Assembly (NCBI GenBank): GCA_005798905.1
Contig: SYIK01000013.1
Location: forward strand, 1 to 64,000
DNA length: 64,000 nt
Reading direction: 5' to 3'
Source: Bacteroidota bacterium
GTDB taxonomy: Bacteria > Bacteroidota > Bacteroidia > Chitinophagales > Chitinophagaceae
Numbering within the stretch: the stretch's first letter is position 1; each line of letters begins with the position of its first letter. Positions 37,370 to 47,529 of this stretch are shown here, one piece after another. Under the pieces are notes generated by a model, which searched no databases, had not been told where the DNA came from, and saw nothing but the letters and a program-made list of their open reading frames with translations. The translations under genes were made by a program, and so were the position numbers.

Positions 37370-38647
37370 ATGGCTTTAAGTAAAATTTGGTCTGCTTTCA
37401 TCATCATCGCATTATTTGTTGCGGGGATGCACGTTTTATCTACGGGCGATTCTTCGATTTTTAAATGGATGGTTATTGGAAAAGCAGACGATATTGCCAA
37501 TCCGTTGAAAGTAGATGGAATAATTCAAACTTGTAAAAATGCTATTGAACTTGCCATCAATCTTATTGGAATAATGGCTTTGTTTATGGGTTTTATGAAC
37601 ATAGCCGAGAAAGCTGGCGGCATTCGTTTATTATCAAAAATTATTGGTCCATTTTTTAATAAATTATTTCCCGATGTTCCCAAAAATCATCCTGCACTTG
37701 GGCACATGATGATGAATTTTTCAGCCAATCTTTTGGGTTTAGATAATGCTGCAACTCCTTTTGGAATAAAGGCAATGGAAAGTTTACAATCGTTAAACAA
37801 CGAAAAACAAAACGCATCGAATGCACAACTGATGTTTCTTTGTTTGCACGCATCCGGACTAACATTAATTCCTGTAAGTATTATTGCCGCACGATCGGCA
37901 ATAAGTCCTGCTGCACTTGATCCTACGGATATTTTTCTTCCTTGCATCATAGCAACTTTTGTTGCAACAATGGCTGCCATGTTTATTGTTTCTTTCAAAC
38001 AAAAGATAAATATTTTTCAACCTGCGATTTTAATTTGGGTAGGAAGTATTTCAGCTGTCATGTCGCTATTAGTTGTTTACATAAATAAATTATCGGTTGA
38101 AGGTGTACAATCATTTTCAGGAGTTTTGAGTAACGGATTAATACTTGCCATTTTTTTTCTAATCATTTTGGGAGCACTTTATAAAAAAATAAATGTATTT
38201 GATGCTTTTGTTGATGGAGCCAAAGGAGGGTTTGAAACAGCTATTCGTATTATTCCTTATTTAGTTGGAATGTTAGTTGCAATTAGTTTGCTCAGAAGTA
38301 GTGGTAGTTTTGATATTATCATAAATGGAGCCAAATCAATTTTTGCAGCGCTAAATGCCGATACAAGATTTGTTGATGGTTTACCAACTGCACTAATTAA
38401 GCCATTTAGTGGAAGCGGTGCCAGAGGAATGATGATAAGCACAATGAATGAATTTGGGGCTGATTCTTTTGCGGGAAGATTGTCTTGCGTGTTGCAAGGT
38501 TCTTCTGATACAACTTTTTATGTTATCGCTGTTTACTTTGGAGCAGTAGGAATTAAAAACACACGTTATGCAATTTCTGCAATGCTGTTGGCAGATTTGG
38601 TTGGAATTATTACTTCAATATTTTTAGCCTATCTATTTTTTGGGTAA
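37370..38647 (+). CDS. SpmA-SpmB fusion / nucleoside-recognition membrane protein
   Basis: The 425 residues correspond to spore maturation proteins A (N-terminal half: MNFSANLLGLDNAATPFGIKAMESLQ) and B (C-terminal half: GAKGGFETAIRIIPYLVGMLVAI, KPFSGSGARGMM, VLQGSSDTTFYVIAVYFGAVG) in one chain with about ten helices. The fusion is common in non-sporulating Bacteroidota, where its role is not established. It is closed by a terminator. Confidence 0.88.
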   Translation: MALSKIWSAFIIIALFVAGMHVLSTGDSSIFKWMVIGKADDIANPLKVDGIIQTCKNAIELAINLIGIMALFMGFMNIAEKAGGIRLLSKIIGPFFNKLFPDVPKNHPALGHMMMNFSANLLGLDNAATPFGIKAMESLQSLNNEKQNASNAQLMFLCLHASGLTLIPVSIIAARSAISPAALDPTDIFLPCIIATFVATMAAMFIVSFKQKINIFQPAILIWVGSISAVMSLLVVYINKLSVEGVQSFSGVLSNGLILAIFFLIILGALYKKINVFDAFVDGAKGGFETAIRIIPYLVGMLVAISLLRSSGSFDIIINGAKSIFAALNADTRFVDGLPTALIKPFSGSGARGMMISTMNEFGADSFAGRLSCVLQGSSDTTFYVIAVYFGAVGIKNTRYAISAMLLADLVGIITSIFLAYLFFG

Positions 38648-38677
38648 AAAAAATCCCGAACAATTGTCGGGATTTTT
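38645..38677. terminator. bidirectional intrinsic terminator
   Basis: AAAAATCCCGA and TCGGGATTTTT form the stem, with A and T tails on both sides. It lies between the convergent SpmA-SpmB and DUF4397 genes. Confidence 0.9.
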
Positions 38678-38693
38678 AAAGAAATAAAAATTT

Positions 38694-39506
38694 CTAATAA
38701 TTTCCATGAAGCGAAGCACTTGGCGTTTTTCCGGTTAATCCATTTTTACCTCGTGCAACAACCGTATAAATTCTTTTACCGATTGGAGAAAAAGATTGTG
38801 GTGCAGTTTGGCTTCCTACATAATATGCTGCAACAGTAGTTCCCTTTTTTCTTACCTCAAGTGTGTCACTAATAATAGGTATTGGTAATTCTACAAAACT
38901 GCTTGTTTTTTTATGTGTGATATTGGAAATGATATTCGTTTGTGATAATCTTGAAAACAAACTCAATGTATCTGTAACATTTGCAGTTGTATTTACTAAG
39001 CGGATACTATAATTTCCGTTTGCAGGAACTACCAATGCATCTTCTGTAATTAAAGTAGTAAGTGCTGGAAATGTATCTACCAAATACATTGAATAATATT
39101 TTCCTGCAGTTGAATTAAAATAAGCACGAGCAACTGTATCACCTGCAATGGGAACAGGAACCGATGGCGTTGCTGTACTCATTCTTGCCATAACAAATTC
39201 ATACGTTTTCAATCCTGCAGGAACTGCTGCATAAACACTGGTTGCTGGCCATGCACCAGCATAAGATAAGCTTGTTCCATTTAGTTTTTGTGAATTGAGA
39301 TAAACAAAAACTTGTGGTCCAGTTGTTCCTGTCAATGTTGGCGTATTAGCTGCATGCGAATGAATAATTCTTAAATATGCAGCATTTGCAGGATCTGTGA
39401 ATTGCCATTTATTGTTTTCGTCAATCAAATCTTTCTTTTTGGAACAACCCATTAAAACAGTTGCAAGAACTATTGTAAACAGGGTGGATATTTTTAAAAA
39501 TTTCAT
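38694..39506 (-). CDS. DUF4397 domain lipoprotein
   Basis: About 270 residues. A lipoprotein signal peptide (TLFTIVLATVLMGCSKKK, lipobox Cys near 20) precedes a DUF4397 module (AYLRIIHSHAANTP...VFVYLNSQKLN..., VPAGLKTYEFVMA). It lies 16 bp downstream of the SusD gene on the same strand, so it is probably the third gene of that uptake locus and may be a surface glycan- or ligand-binding lipoprotein. The ATG at 39506 is preferred to that at 39512. Confidence 0.82.
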   Translation of the reverse strand: MKFLKISTLFTIVLATVLMGCSKKKDLIDENNKWQFTDPANAAYLRIIHSHAANTPTLTGTTGPQVFVYLNSQKLNGTSLSYAGAWPATSVYAAVPAGLKTYEFVMARMSTATPSVPVPIAGDTVARAYFNSTAGKYYSMYLVDTFPALTTLITEDALVVPANGNYSIRLVNTTANVTDTLSLFSRLSQTNIISNITHKKTSSFVELPIPIISDTLEVRKKGTTVAAYYVGSQTAPQSFSPIGKRIYTVVARGKNGLTGKTPSASLHGNY

Positions 39507-39527
39507 AATCATTTTGTTTTTATTTTT

Positions 39528-41072
39528 TTATGGTTTTGAAAACCAAACAGGATAAGTATGATAATCTGGATTTAATGCACCAATTGCTCTAAGTGATTCT
39601 ACATTCCATAAATACTCGGAATTGTATCGAGGACGAACACGATAGCACAATTTTCCGCTATTGTCTGGAAACAATGCAAGCCCGGTTGGAATTGTGTAAC
39701 CTGTATAAATATTGGTTACATCATAATTTTCTTTTCTAAGATCTACCCAAGTTTCTACAAATCCCCAACCCCAAAGTGCAATGTATTTTTGAAGTAAGAT
39801 CATTTTTCTTGTAAGTGTTGCCGGAGAAATGATTGGGTCATTTACATAAGCATCTCTTTGTGTAGAAGTGAAATTTAAATAACCTGTAAAATGAGTACTT
39901 AACATATCCATATTTCCGCGAATCCCATTTTTATATGCAGCTAAAGCACCAGCATTATCACCTTTCTTAAATGCTGCTTCAGATTTTAAAAATTGTAATT
40001 CTGCATAAGTCATTATTGGGAAAGGAGAAACATTTTTAAAATAGGTTCTTGCTCCTGTGTCAACTCCACCGGCAGGTGCAGCATAAACACCTGCAAATCC
40101 CCAAAAGTTTGGAGGTCGTTGAGTAGTTGATACAATGTCACCTTGGTTATGAGATAATCCATAAAAAGATCCATTGCCCGATGGTTTAAAAATATAGCGC
40201 AATCTTGGATCAGCTGCAGCACCAGTAAAAATTGTACCGTTCATTAGGTTGATTGGAAAAGCACCTGCTCTAAAAGTTCCAAAATTATTTCGTATAGGGG
40301 CATAAAAATTATATCCAGTAGCATCGGGAGGAGCTGGATTGAATCTTACCAATGCATCATCTGCTGTTGATGCCAATGATAAATCAACATATTTTATTAC
40401 AGAATCTGGTTTATAATTCGCTTTATTAAAATAGCGGTGATATGCTTTTGCTTTTACACCGTAAGCAAATTTTTTCCATTTTGATAAATCGCCACCATAA
40501 AAATATTGATCACCCGCAGAAAGTGGAGTAGAGCCTGCAAGTGCAAATGCAGCAATTGCAGAATCAACAATACTTATTACATGCGGATAAATTTCTTCTT
40601 GCTTGTCGTAAGAAAATTGTAAACGATCTCTTTCGAATGCTTGTTTTAAAATTGCTTCTCCATGATAGTCTGCAACATTTAACCAACCCCACGCAAGCGC
40701 GGTGTAAGCAACTGCTGTATAACCATGTTTGCCTGTATTATTCGCATTTCTTATCATATCCAAAATGTTCCAACCAAAGTTCCAATAATGCATTCTCCAT
40801 ATTTCACCGCCGGCATCACTTCCTGGTGCGTAGCCATGTCTTTCCCACGCATTGTTTGAAGAAGTAATTGCATAATATTGCGTCATTGGCCCCATCATTC
40901 TTGCATCAAATGCAATACCACGATGCATGTTTGCAATAATAGAAGGAAGAACTTCTTCTGGTGTTGCCATTGATGGATTATTAGGATTGAGATAGGCATC
41001 GTCAAGATATTTTTTACACGACATTCCTGTAATCAGTAATGTCGAAAATAGTATGATTGTAATTTTTTTCAT
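39528..41072 (-). CDS. SusD/RagB-family nutrient-binding lipoprotein
   Basis: This 514-residue lipoprotein (TIILFSTLLITGMSCKKYLDD, Cys near 19) of the SusD-like_2 group has the hallmarks NPNNPSMATPEEVLPSIIANMHRG, ALAWGWLNVADYHGE, FPIMTYAELQFLKSEAAFKKGD and a C-terminal WFSKP. It forms the lid over its SusC partner, encoded 12 bp upstream, and binds the imported ligand. The ligand is unknown. Confidence 0.93.
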   Translation of the reverse strand: MKKITIILFSTLLITGMSCKKYLDDAYLNPNNPSMATPEEVLPSIIANMHRGIAFDARMMGPMTQYYAITSSNNAWERHGYAPGSDAGGEIWRMHYWNFGWNILDMIRNANNTGKHGYTAVAYTALAWGWLNVADYHGEAILKQAFERDRLQFSYDKQEEIYPHVISIVDSAIAAFALAGSTPLSAGDQYFYGGDLSKWKKFAYGVKAKAYHRYFNKANYKPDSVIKYVDLSLASTADDALVRFNPAPPDATGYNFYAPIRNNFGTFRAGAFPINLMNGTIFTGAAADPRLRYIFKPSGNGSFYGLSHNQGDIVSTTQRPPNFWGFAGVYAAPAGGVDTGARTYFKNVSPFPIMTYAELQFLKSEAAFKKGDNAGALAAYKNGIRGNMDMLSTHFTGYLNFTSTQRDAYVNDPIISPATLTRKMILLQKYIALWGWGFVETWVDLRKENYDVTNIYTGYTIPTGLALFPDNSGKLCYRVRPRYNSEYLWNVESLRAIGALNPDYHTYPVWFSKP

Positions 41073-41084
41073 ATTGTTTCGATT

Positions 41085-44000
41085 TTACTTTTTTTGTTTA
41101 AAGGTTGCTTTTAATCCAAAATTAATTCCTATAGGTGTGGCAGTATTTCCATAATCAATTGCAAAAGAGCCAACACCGCCAGTTGCAGGTGTATTGCCAT
41201 TTACAGCAGGGTCAACTCCTGTATAATTGGTGAGTATGAAAAGGTCGGTTCCTGTTGCAAAGAACAAACCATTTTGCAGAAAGCGTAATTTGCTTAAAAG
41301 GTTTTTCCCAAAATTATAAGTCAATGTTACATCTCGAAGTCGTAACCAATTTACATCGTGTTCAACAAAATCTACTGCGTAAGTACGACTGGTATAGTAA
41401 TCGTTTTGAAAATACGGTGTAAATTGAATTGTGTTCGGTGTCGGATTAGCTGTGTTTTGTAAGCCATCACTTAAAACACCTGGAATTATTCGAGACTGTT
41501 CTCTGTTCAACGTTCTGATGCTTAATCCATTTTGAACTAACCATAGCTCGGTCCCATTTAAAACATCACCTCCAACTTTAACATCCATTAAAAAAGAGAT
41601 AGAAAGATTTTTATAATTAAAACGATTGGTTATTCCCAAAACAAAATCAGGATTTCTATCGCCAATGCTTACATAATTTGGATCTGCAATCGGATAACCT
41701 GTTAGCGGTTCAATCAATATTTTTCCAGCGGTATTTTTTAAATAAGTCGTTCCGGAAATTGTTGTAGTTGGTAATCCTCTAAAAAGACTTGCACGATAAC
41801 CTGCTAACCATGAATCGGAATTGTAAAACTCAGGTAAAGTTGCAGGTAAGCTGGTTACTTTATTCCACATTCTGCTTCCATTTAATGTTAATCTCCAATT
41901 AAAATTACTTTGTTTTACTAAATGAATATTTAACAATGCTTCAATCCCTTGGTTGCGTATTGATGCAGCATTTAGCGTATTTAAGATAAAACCTGTTCCA
42001 TAACTTGCACGCATATTTACAACCACTTGTTGATCCACGAAAGTGTTGTAATATGTAAAATCAACTCCGACACGATTGTTGAAGAGTTTCATTTCTAATC
42101 CTGTTTCTACCGTTGTTTGTCTTTCTGGTTTTAAGTCGGGATTGTTATTTGTAAATCCGTAAGCAACGCCATAAGTATTTGTTGCTGAAAACAAATTTGA
42201 ATAAACAGATTGGTTGGAATAAGGAGCAACTCGTTTTCCTGTTTGAGCTACAGATGCTCTTATTTTTCCTAAATTAATCAAATGATTTTCTCCCAATAAT
42301 TCAGAAAAAATGAAACTTAAACTTGCTGATGGGTAGAAAAATTTTCTGTTTGTTGCAGGAAATTCAGCTAGCCAGTCTTGTCTTCCTGTTAAGTTTAAAT
42401 ACAACATGGAATTGTAATCGAGATTTAACTCACTGAAAATTCCTAAACTTCTTTCAAGTATCAATGTATCTCTTCCAGAAGTTTTGCTGGTTATTCGTTT
42501 GTTTGGCGTCAGTGATGTAAAGTCAGCAACATTCATGTTATCATGCGTAATTGAAGTAACATTAACGATGCTATCACCTCTTCTTGAATAAATATCTGTT
42601 CTTCTATCGTCAATAGCACTACCAACACGTAGAGTAGCAGCAATTGGACCAAATTGTTTTTTTGCAGTTGCAATGAAAGTACCACTGTAGCCAGCAAATT
42701 TTTGTTCGTATTGTTCAATTCTTCCACCAATGGTATAAACATTGTACGATTGTGGATGCCACATATAACCACCATTTTGTTTGTAATTATCTGCAGAACC
42801 TCTTGCGCTTAAATTCAACCAATTTAATGGATCGTAAGACACTTGAAAATTCAATGTGCTTCTATCCAATTTGTCGAAATTTAAATTTTTATTTACTTCA
42901 AAGTAGGGATTGTTTTGCTCACTCATATTGTCGGCACCAGATGAAAGTTTAGTAATCATTCTTCTTGTACCATCTTCTTTGATATAATTTCTTGCGTCAT
43001 CATCTAATGGCCAATATAATAATCCTAACATATAACCACCAGTACCACGAAATGCTTTTTTGTTAAAACTGTTTAAATAACTTCCTATTGCAGTAACAGT
43101 AAGATTGTCGCGAAGTTTAGCAGAAACTGTAATTCTACTGTTAATCTTTCTTTCTTGTGTATTTGGAATAACACCAAATCGATCACTATAAGTTCCTGAC
43201 CAGCGATAGGAGAATATTTTATTTCCAGCTTCGGCAGTAAGTGTGTGTTTGCTCGATTGACCAACTTGAAAAAAGTTTTCTAAATTATCATACAACACCG
43301 TGTTGGCAGGATAAACAGGGCCAAAAAATCCACGCACTTGAGCACTCGTTAAACCATTTGTACCCAAATCATATTTCTTTTGCACATCATGAAATTTGGT
43401 GATTTGTTCGAAACGAAAATTATTTTCATATCCGAGTTTCATTTTTTGTTGTTTACCTTTTTTAGTAGTGATAACAATTGCACCACTTCCGGCTTCCGTT
43501 CCATAAAGCGCAGCAGCTTCTGGCCCTTTTAATACTGAAATAGATTCTATATCTTCTGGGTTAATGTCGGAAGCACGATTTGTAAAGTCGTTATTTCTGT
43601 TATCTAAATCGGAAGCCAAGCGATGCTGATTGAAAACATCATTATTCATCGGTAACCCATCAACAATAATTAATGGAGAATTATTTCCGCTGAGCGAATT
43701 GAAACCACGAAGCACAACTTGCGAAGATGCTCCTGGCGCACCGCTTGTAGCATTTACTGTTGCACCGGCAATACGTCCTTGAATGGCATTAAAAAAATTC
43801 TCTCTTTGGGTTTCTGCAATTTCATCGCCTTTAATATCTTGAACAGAATAACCGAGTCCTCGCTTTTCTTTCGGTATTCCCATTGCAGTAATTACAACTT
43901 CACTAAGTTGTTTTTCGTTTACCGAAAGTTTAATAGAAAATTCACTGGCATCCGTTACTGCCGATGAACTTTTTAAATAACCAACGGACGAAACATCCAA

Positions 44001-44207
44001 CATATCTCCTTTGGATGCTTTTAAAGAAAACCTACCAAGTTCATTACTGGTGGTACTCTTTTTTGTAGTTCGGTTTTGGATTGTTGCATTTGCAACGGGC
44101 TCACCATCTTTGTTTGATGTAACTGTACCCGTAACTGTTTTTTCTTGTGCTGTAGAAATTAAGCAAAAAAGAAAAAGTGGTACAATGAGCAGAAATTGTT
44201 TTAACAT
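41085..44207 (-). CDS. SusC/RagA TonB-dependent outer-membrane transporter
   Basis: This 1040-residue protein has a signal peptide (LKQFLLIVPLFLFCLISTAQ) and a carboxypeptidase-like domain (VTGTVTSNKDGEPVANATI). The TonB box region and plug follow with RGFNSLSGNNSPLIIVDGLPMN and SISVLKGPEAAALYGTEAGSGAIVITTKKG. A 22-strand barrel ends in NFGLKATFKQKK. With SusD and the DUF4397 lipoprotein it forms an uptake locus. No glycoside hydrolase or sensor is adjacent, so the substrate may be peptide or oligosaccharide. Confidence 0.95.
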   Translation of the reverse strand: MLKQFLLIVPLFLFCLISTAQEKTVTGTVTSNKDGEPVANATIQNRTTKKSTTSNELGRFSLKASKGDMLDVSSVGYLKSSSAVTDASEFSIKLSVNEKQLSEVVITAMGIPKEKRGLGYSVQDIKGDEIAETQRENFFNAIQGRIAGATVNATSGAPGASSQVVLRGFNSLSGNNSPLIIVDGLPMNNDVFNQHRLASDLDNRNNDFTNRASDINPEDIESISVLKGPEAAALYGTEAGSGAIVITTKKGKQQKMKLGYENNFRFEQITKFHDVQKKYDLGTNGLTSAQVRGFFGPVYPANTVLYDNLENFFQVGQSSKHTLTAEAGNKIFSYRWSGTYSDRFGVIPNTQERKINSRITVSAKLRDNLTVTAIGSYLNSFNKKAFRGTGGYMLGLLYWPLDDDARNYIKEDGTRRMITKLSSGADNMSEQNNPYFEVNKNLNFDKLDRSTLNFQVSYDPLNWLNLSARGSADNYKQNGGYMWHPQSYNVYTIGGRIEQYEQKFAGYSGTFIATAKKQFGPIAATLRVGSAIDDRRTDIYSRRGDSIVNVTSITHDNMNVADFTSLTPNKRITSKTSGRDTLILERSLGIFSELNLDYNSMLYLNLTGRQDWLAEFPATNRKFFYPSASLSFIFSELLGENHLINLGKIRASVAQTGKRVAPYSNQSVYSNLFSATNTYGVAYGFTNNNPDLKPERQTTVETGLEMKLFNNRVGVDFTYYNTFVDQQVVVNMRASYGTGFILNTLNAASIRNQGIEALLNIHLVKQSNFNWRLTLNGSRMWNKVTSLPATLPEFYNSDSWLAGYRASLFRGLPTTTISGTTYLKNTAGKILIEPLTGYPIADPNYVSIGDRNPDFVLGITNRFNYKNLSISFLMDVKVGGDVLNGTELWLVQNGLSIRTLNREQSRIIPGVLSDGLQNTANPTPNTIQFTPYFQNDYYTSRTYAVDFVEHDVNWLRLRDVTLTYNFGKNLLSKLRFLQNGLFFATGTDLFILTNYTGVDPAVNGNTPATGGVGSFAIDYGNTATPIGINFGLKATFKQKK

Positions 44208-44335
44208 AAGAAGAAGAATTAGTTTAAGAAGTAAACCTAATTCTTCTTTTGCATTTTACCAAATGATGATAAACAGAGTTTTTATATTCAAAAAAACTAT
44301 TATTTGTAAAACAAAAAGTTGAAAATATTCTTTAT

Positions 44336-44818
44336 TCAGTTATTTTTTCCAAAAACATAACGCATACTGAATCCAATATTAAATAATGAAAATTTGAGAT
44401 TGTCAACTATATTCAATTCGGGTTTGCAATCCAATTCTAAATTAATGGGAAGAGTTTTAAATTTATAATCGAGCCCAATTATTCCCTGTGCTCCCAATAA
44501 ATTTCTATTACTGATAGATTTTAAGTCGTTAAATCCAATGTAAGCGCCAGCTCCGTAGAACCAATTCAAATTTTCTATTTTGGATAATGGTTTGTGAATT
44601 TCGAAAATTGCACCAAGTGTTGGATTGTCGGAATAATCGAATAAAATTTTTCCTGCAGATTTTTCGTTAAAAAAATACTTGAAACTTATTGCATTTTGAA
44701 TTGCATAATCAGTTCCACCATTTTTTCCCAAACGCACACCTAAACTTGAAGTGTAGTTTTGCGCATTTAAAAAGTAGGAAACAAAAAGAATTGGGAGTAG
44801 TAAAAAATAATTTTTCAT
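44336..44818 (-). CDS. small outer-membrane beta-barrel-like protein
   Basis: This 160-residue protein has a signal peptide (MKNYFLLLPILFVSYFLNAQ), alternating hydrophobic strands (YTSSLGVRLGKNGGTDYAIQNAISFKYFF, NWFYGAGAYIGFN, GAQGIIGLDYKF) and a C-terminal aromatic (SMRYVFGKNN). This pattern resembles 8-strand outer-membrane barrels. Role unknown. It lies 39 bp downstream of the OstA-like gene. Confidence 0.7.
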   Translation of the reverse strand: MKNYFLLLPILFVSYFLNAQNYTSSLGVRLGKNGGTDYAIQNAISFKYFFNEKSAGKILFDYSDNPTLGAIFEIHKPLSKIENLNWFYGAGAYIGFNDLKSISNRNLLGAQGIIGLDYKFKTLPINLELDCKPELNIVDNLKFSLFNIGFSMRYVFGKNN

Positions 44819-44857
44819 AAGTTGTTTTTTGTTTTAAAAAACGAGTTGAATAAAACA

Positions 44858-46489
44858 CTATTGTTCAAATAATTCATACTTGGTTTTTGGTCTGCGGTTT
44901 TCCATCCATTTAAAATTTGGCAAACGCATTTCCTCCGGCTTCTTTTGTTGAATCGGCCAAATCGTCCCTTGCACTTCGCTTCTAAAAACAATTCGATTCA
45001 ATTCACCTTCCCTAAAAAATATATCGATAATATCTGCAGCCGATTGGTTGATGCCGGTAAATGCGCTGTCTTGGTCTTGAATAAAATAAATACAATTTGC
45101 TAACCCTCTTGCACGAACCGAATCGATTGTTCCATTTTTGAAAAATGCATTTAGTCGTACTGATTTTATTTGGTTATAAATTTCTGCTTGCACCCGACTG
45201 ATGATAAAACTATTTTTAAACACATCCATTTTTTCTGCTTTGTTATTTTTTGTAAAAAGCAAAATGGTGTCTCCAAAAATTTGATTTTCTTTTGCCCACA
45301 CAACCGGATTTTTGAATAATCGAAAAGTAGAATCTTGATAAGAATAAAATAAACTATCGCAAACTGCTTGCAGCGAATCGTTAAAAATTCGCACATTCCG
45401 ATATGCTTCGAAATACCGATTGGTGCTATCCGTTTTATTTACATCGTTTATTTTTTTTCGTTGTTCTTTTTTATTTATTGTGTCTTTTGAAAGATACAAT
45501 GCCGAAAGTTTGGAAGAAAAAAGTGTGTCAGCCGCAACAAAAATGGAATCATTTTCTTGTTTAAGAATCATCAATGGATTTTTAGATGCTAAAAAAGATT
45601 CTGTTTTTTTATTTATAAAAACTTCGCCGGCAATAACTGTTCTACTTTCTGCTGTGTCAACAAAAATGGCATTACCATAAAACTGAGTAATGCCGCTACT
45701 ATCATCGCTTATTACTTTATTCCCAGTTGCTCTTATTGAACCATCAATAATTAAAGGACGTTGATTAAATTCGGCTTTTCCCATTTTAGGATTGTAAAAT
45801 CCATCTTTGGTGTGAACGGTTCGATTACTGCTGTCTTTAATAATTGTTTCTGAAATAAATCGCGAAATTTCTGTTCTAGTATTGTACAACAACGAATCGC
45901 TTTTTAATGTGTACGAAGGATCTTTTAAAAAAACATTTTTTCTGAAATAAACATCTTTTAAGTCGGCATAATAAATTCCTTCATCACTTGTCAATACTGT
46001 TTTTTTGGAAACAACTTTTCCTCCTTTTTTATAAATACCAACTTTGGTGTTTACATCGTATTCCATGTTTTGCGTCGTCAGCGTTCCTTTTCCGTCGGTT
46101 AATTTTACATTTTTTGTTAAGTACGCAATTTTTTTATCGGTTAAATAGCGCAAGAAATCCGAATACACATTTATTGTATCGGAATCAATAATGTGTACGC
46201 TTCCCCAAGCTTCGAAAAGATTTAATCGTTTATTAATAACACAACTGTCGCAAGAAAAGAAACTGTTTCCTTGTTTCAATCTTACATTCCCAACTAAGAT
46301 TTGTACTTCGGTAATGGAATCAATTTTTCTGTATTCTAATTTTTTTACTCCCGATAAAATTTCAACATTTGTTGAAGTATCAGCAGGAGAGAAGGATTTT
46401 GTAGTTGGTAATTCTTGGCTATTCGCTATTTGTAGACTTAAAAAAAGCCAACTAATATAAAATAAAATGAGATATATTTTTGTTCGCAT
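44858..46489 (-). CDS. OstA/LptA-like envelope protein
   Basis: This 543-residue protein has a signal peptide (IYLILFYISWLFLSLQIANSQE). OstA-like repeated beta-jellyroll segments (EVQILVGNVRLKQGNSFFSCDSCVINKRLNLFEAWGSVHIIDSDTINVYSDFLRYL and later copies) resemble LptA and the N-domain of LptD. It is probably a periplasmic bridge element in lipopolysaccharide transport. Next to MlaD, amidase and LptD-like genes, it belongs to an envelope-assembly cluster. Confidence 0.85.
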   Translation of the reverse strand: MRTKIYLILFYISWLFLSLQIANSQELPTTKSFSPADTSTNVEILSGVKKLEYRKIDSITEVQILVGNVRLKQGNSFFSCDSCVINKRLNLFEAWGSVHIIDSDTINVYSDFLRYLTDKKIAYLTKNVKLTDGKGTLTTQNMEYDVNTKVGIYKKGGKVVSKKTVLTSDEGIYYADLKDVYFRKNVFLKDPSYTLKSDSLLYNTRTEISRFISETIIKDSSNRTVHTKDGFYNPKMGKAEFNQRPLIIDGSIRATGNKVISDDSSGITQFYGNAIFVDTAESRTVIAGEVFINKKTESFLASKNPLMILKQENDSIFVAADTLFSSKLSALYLSKDTINKKEQRKKINDVNKTDSTNRYFEAYRNVRIFNDSLQAVCDSLFYSYQDSTFRLFKNPVVWAKENQIFGDTILLFTKNNKAEKMDVFKNSFIISRVQAEIYNQIKSVRLNAFFKNGTIDSVRARGLANCIYFIQDQDSAFTGINQSAADIIDIFFREGELNRIVFRSEVQGTIWPIQQKKPEEMRLPNFKWMENRRPKTKYELFEQ

Positions 46490-46494
46490 GCTAC

Positions 46495-47478
46495 TTACTT
46501 CCGTAAAGAATCTTTTTTCAGTGGCGAATTTAAGGGAGGTGTTTTGTCTTTACGACCAAAGACAGAAACATTAACATAGCGTTTAGGATGTGCACGCAAA
46601 TCGTCCAACAGAATTTCTGCACTCAGCAAAGTTTCGTTCAGTTTTAAATAAAGTTGTTTATCGGAAAGTGCTGCACCAATTGAGTTTTCGCTGCTATTAA
46701 CTTTCAACAATGTTTTTTGGAGCGTACTAATTGTTGCTTTTGCAGAATCAATTGCACTTTGTAATTCTAGTTCTGAAAATTTTTCAGCTGTTCTTTTTAC
46801 TGCACTAATTGTTGCAGTAATACTATCGTTATTTTTTTTCAGGTTTTCAGAAATAGACGCTGCATTGTTGATAGTTCTTGTAAGCGAACCTGTCTGTTCA
46901 TTCAATAAAGAATTTAAAGAAACAGTTGTTGAATTTAAGTTGGCAACTATTTCATGAAAATTATTTTTAGTGTCTGTATCAAAAACTGCATTGAGGTTTA
47001 CTAATGTTTTTTGAAGCACATCAAGTGTTTCGCGCATTTTTCCAAACATAGGGTTTAGTTGTGCCTTTACATCGTTCAAGATGGAAGATGCTCTATCAGT
47101 AACTAGTGTGTCGCCATTTTGTAAAAATGTATTTGCATTGCCTTTGGAAATATTAATATAAGATGTACCTAATAATTCCGATTCGATCGTGGCGATTGAA
47201 TTTACAGGGATATTCAAATTGCGTTTTAACGTAATGGTTACAATAATCCCCGTTAAATCTTTATCGATTTCGCTATAAGTATAAACTGTTCCAATTGGAA
47301 GCCCATTGATACGCACTTCATTTGATTTTTGCAAACTTCCCAGCTCAGCGAAAACGGCATAAAGTTGTTTTTCTTTTTGAAAAACATCGTTGCCTTTCAA
47401 AAAATTATAACCGACAATCAAAATCGTTAAAGCCGTTACAACTAGTACTCCAACTTTTGTTTCATTATTTATCTTCAT
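46495..47478 (-). CDS. MlaD/MCE-domain lipid transport protein
   Basis: This 327-residue protein has one N-terminal membrane helix (KVGVLVVTALTILIVGYNFLKG) followed by an MCE domain (about 38-115: LYAVFAELGSLQKSNEVRINGLPIGTVY...TYINISKG). A long helical coiled-coil region (about 140-290) follows. MCE proteins form periplasmic hexamers moving phospholipids between membranes. It sits between the amidase and the OstA-like gene. Confidence 0.9.
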   Translation of the reverse strand: MKINNETKVGVLVVTALTILIVGYNFLKGNDVFQKEKQLYAVFAELGSLQKSNEVRINGLPIGTVYTYSEIDKDLTGIIVTITLKRNLNIPVNSIATIESELLGTSYINISKGNANTFLQNGDTLVTDRASSILNDVKAQLNPMFGKMRETLDVLQKTLVNLNAVFDTDTKNNFHEIVANLNSTTVSLNSLLNEQTGSLTRTINNAASISENLKKNNDSITATISAVKRTAEKFSELELQSAIDSAKATISTLQKTLLKVNSSENSIGAALSDKQLYLKLNETLLSAEILLDDLRAHPKRYVNVSVFGRKDKTPPLNSPLKKDSLRK

Positions 47479-47529
47479 TACAAAATTTTGAAAAAATGAA
47501 TGAGTTTTTAGAACGCCAAATTAATCAAA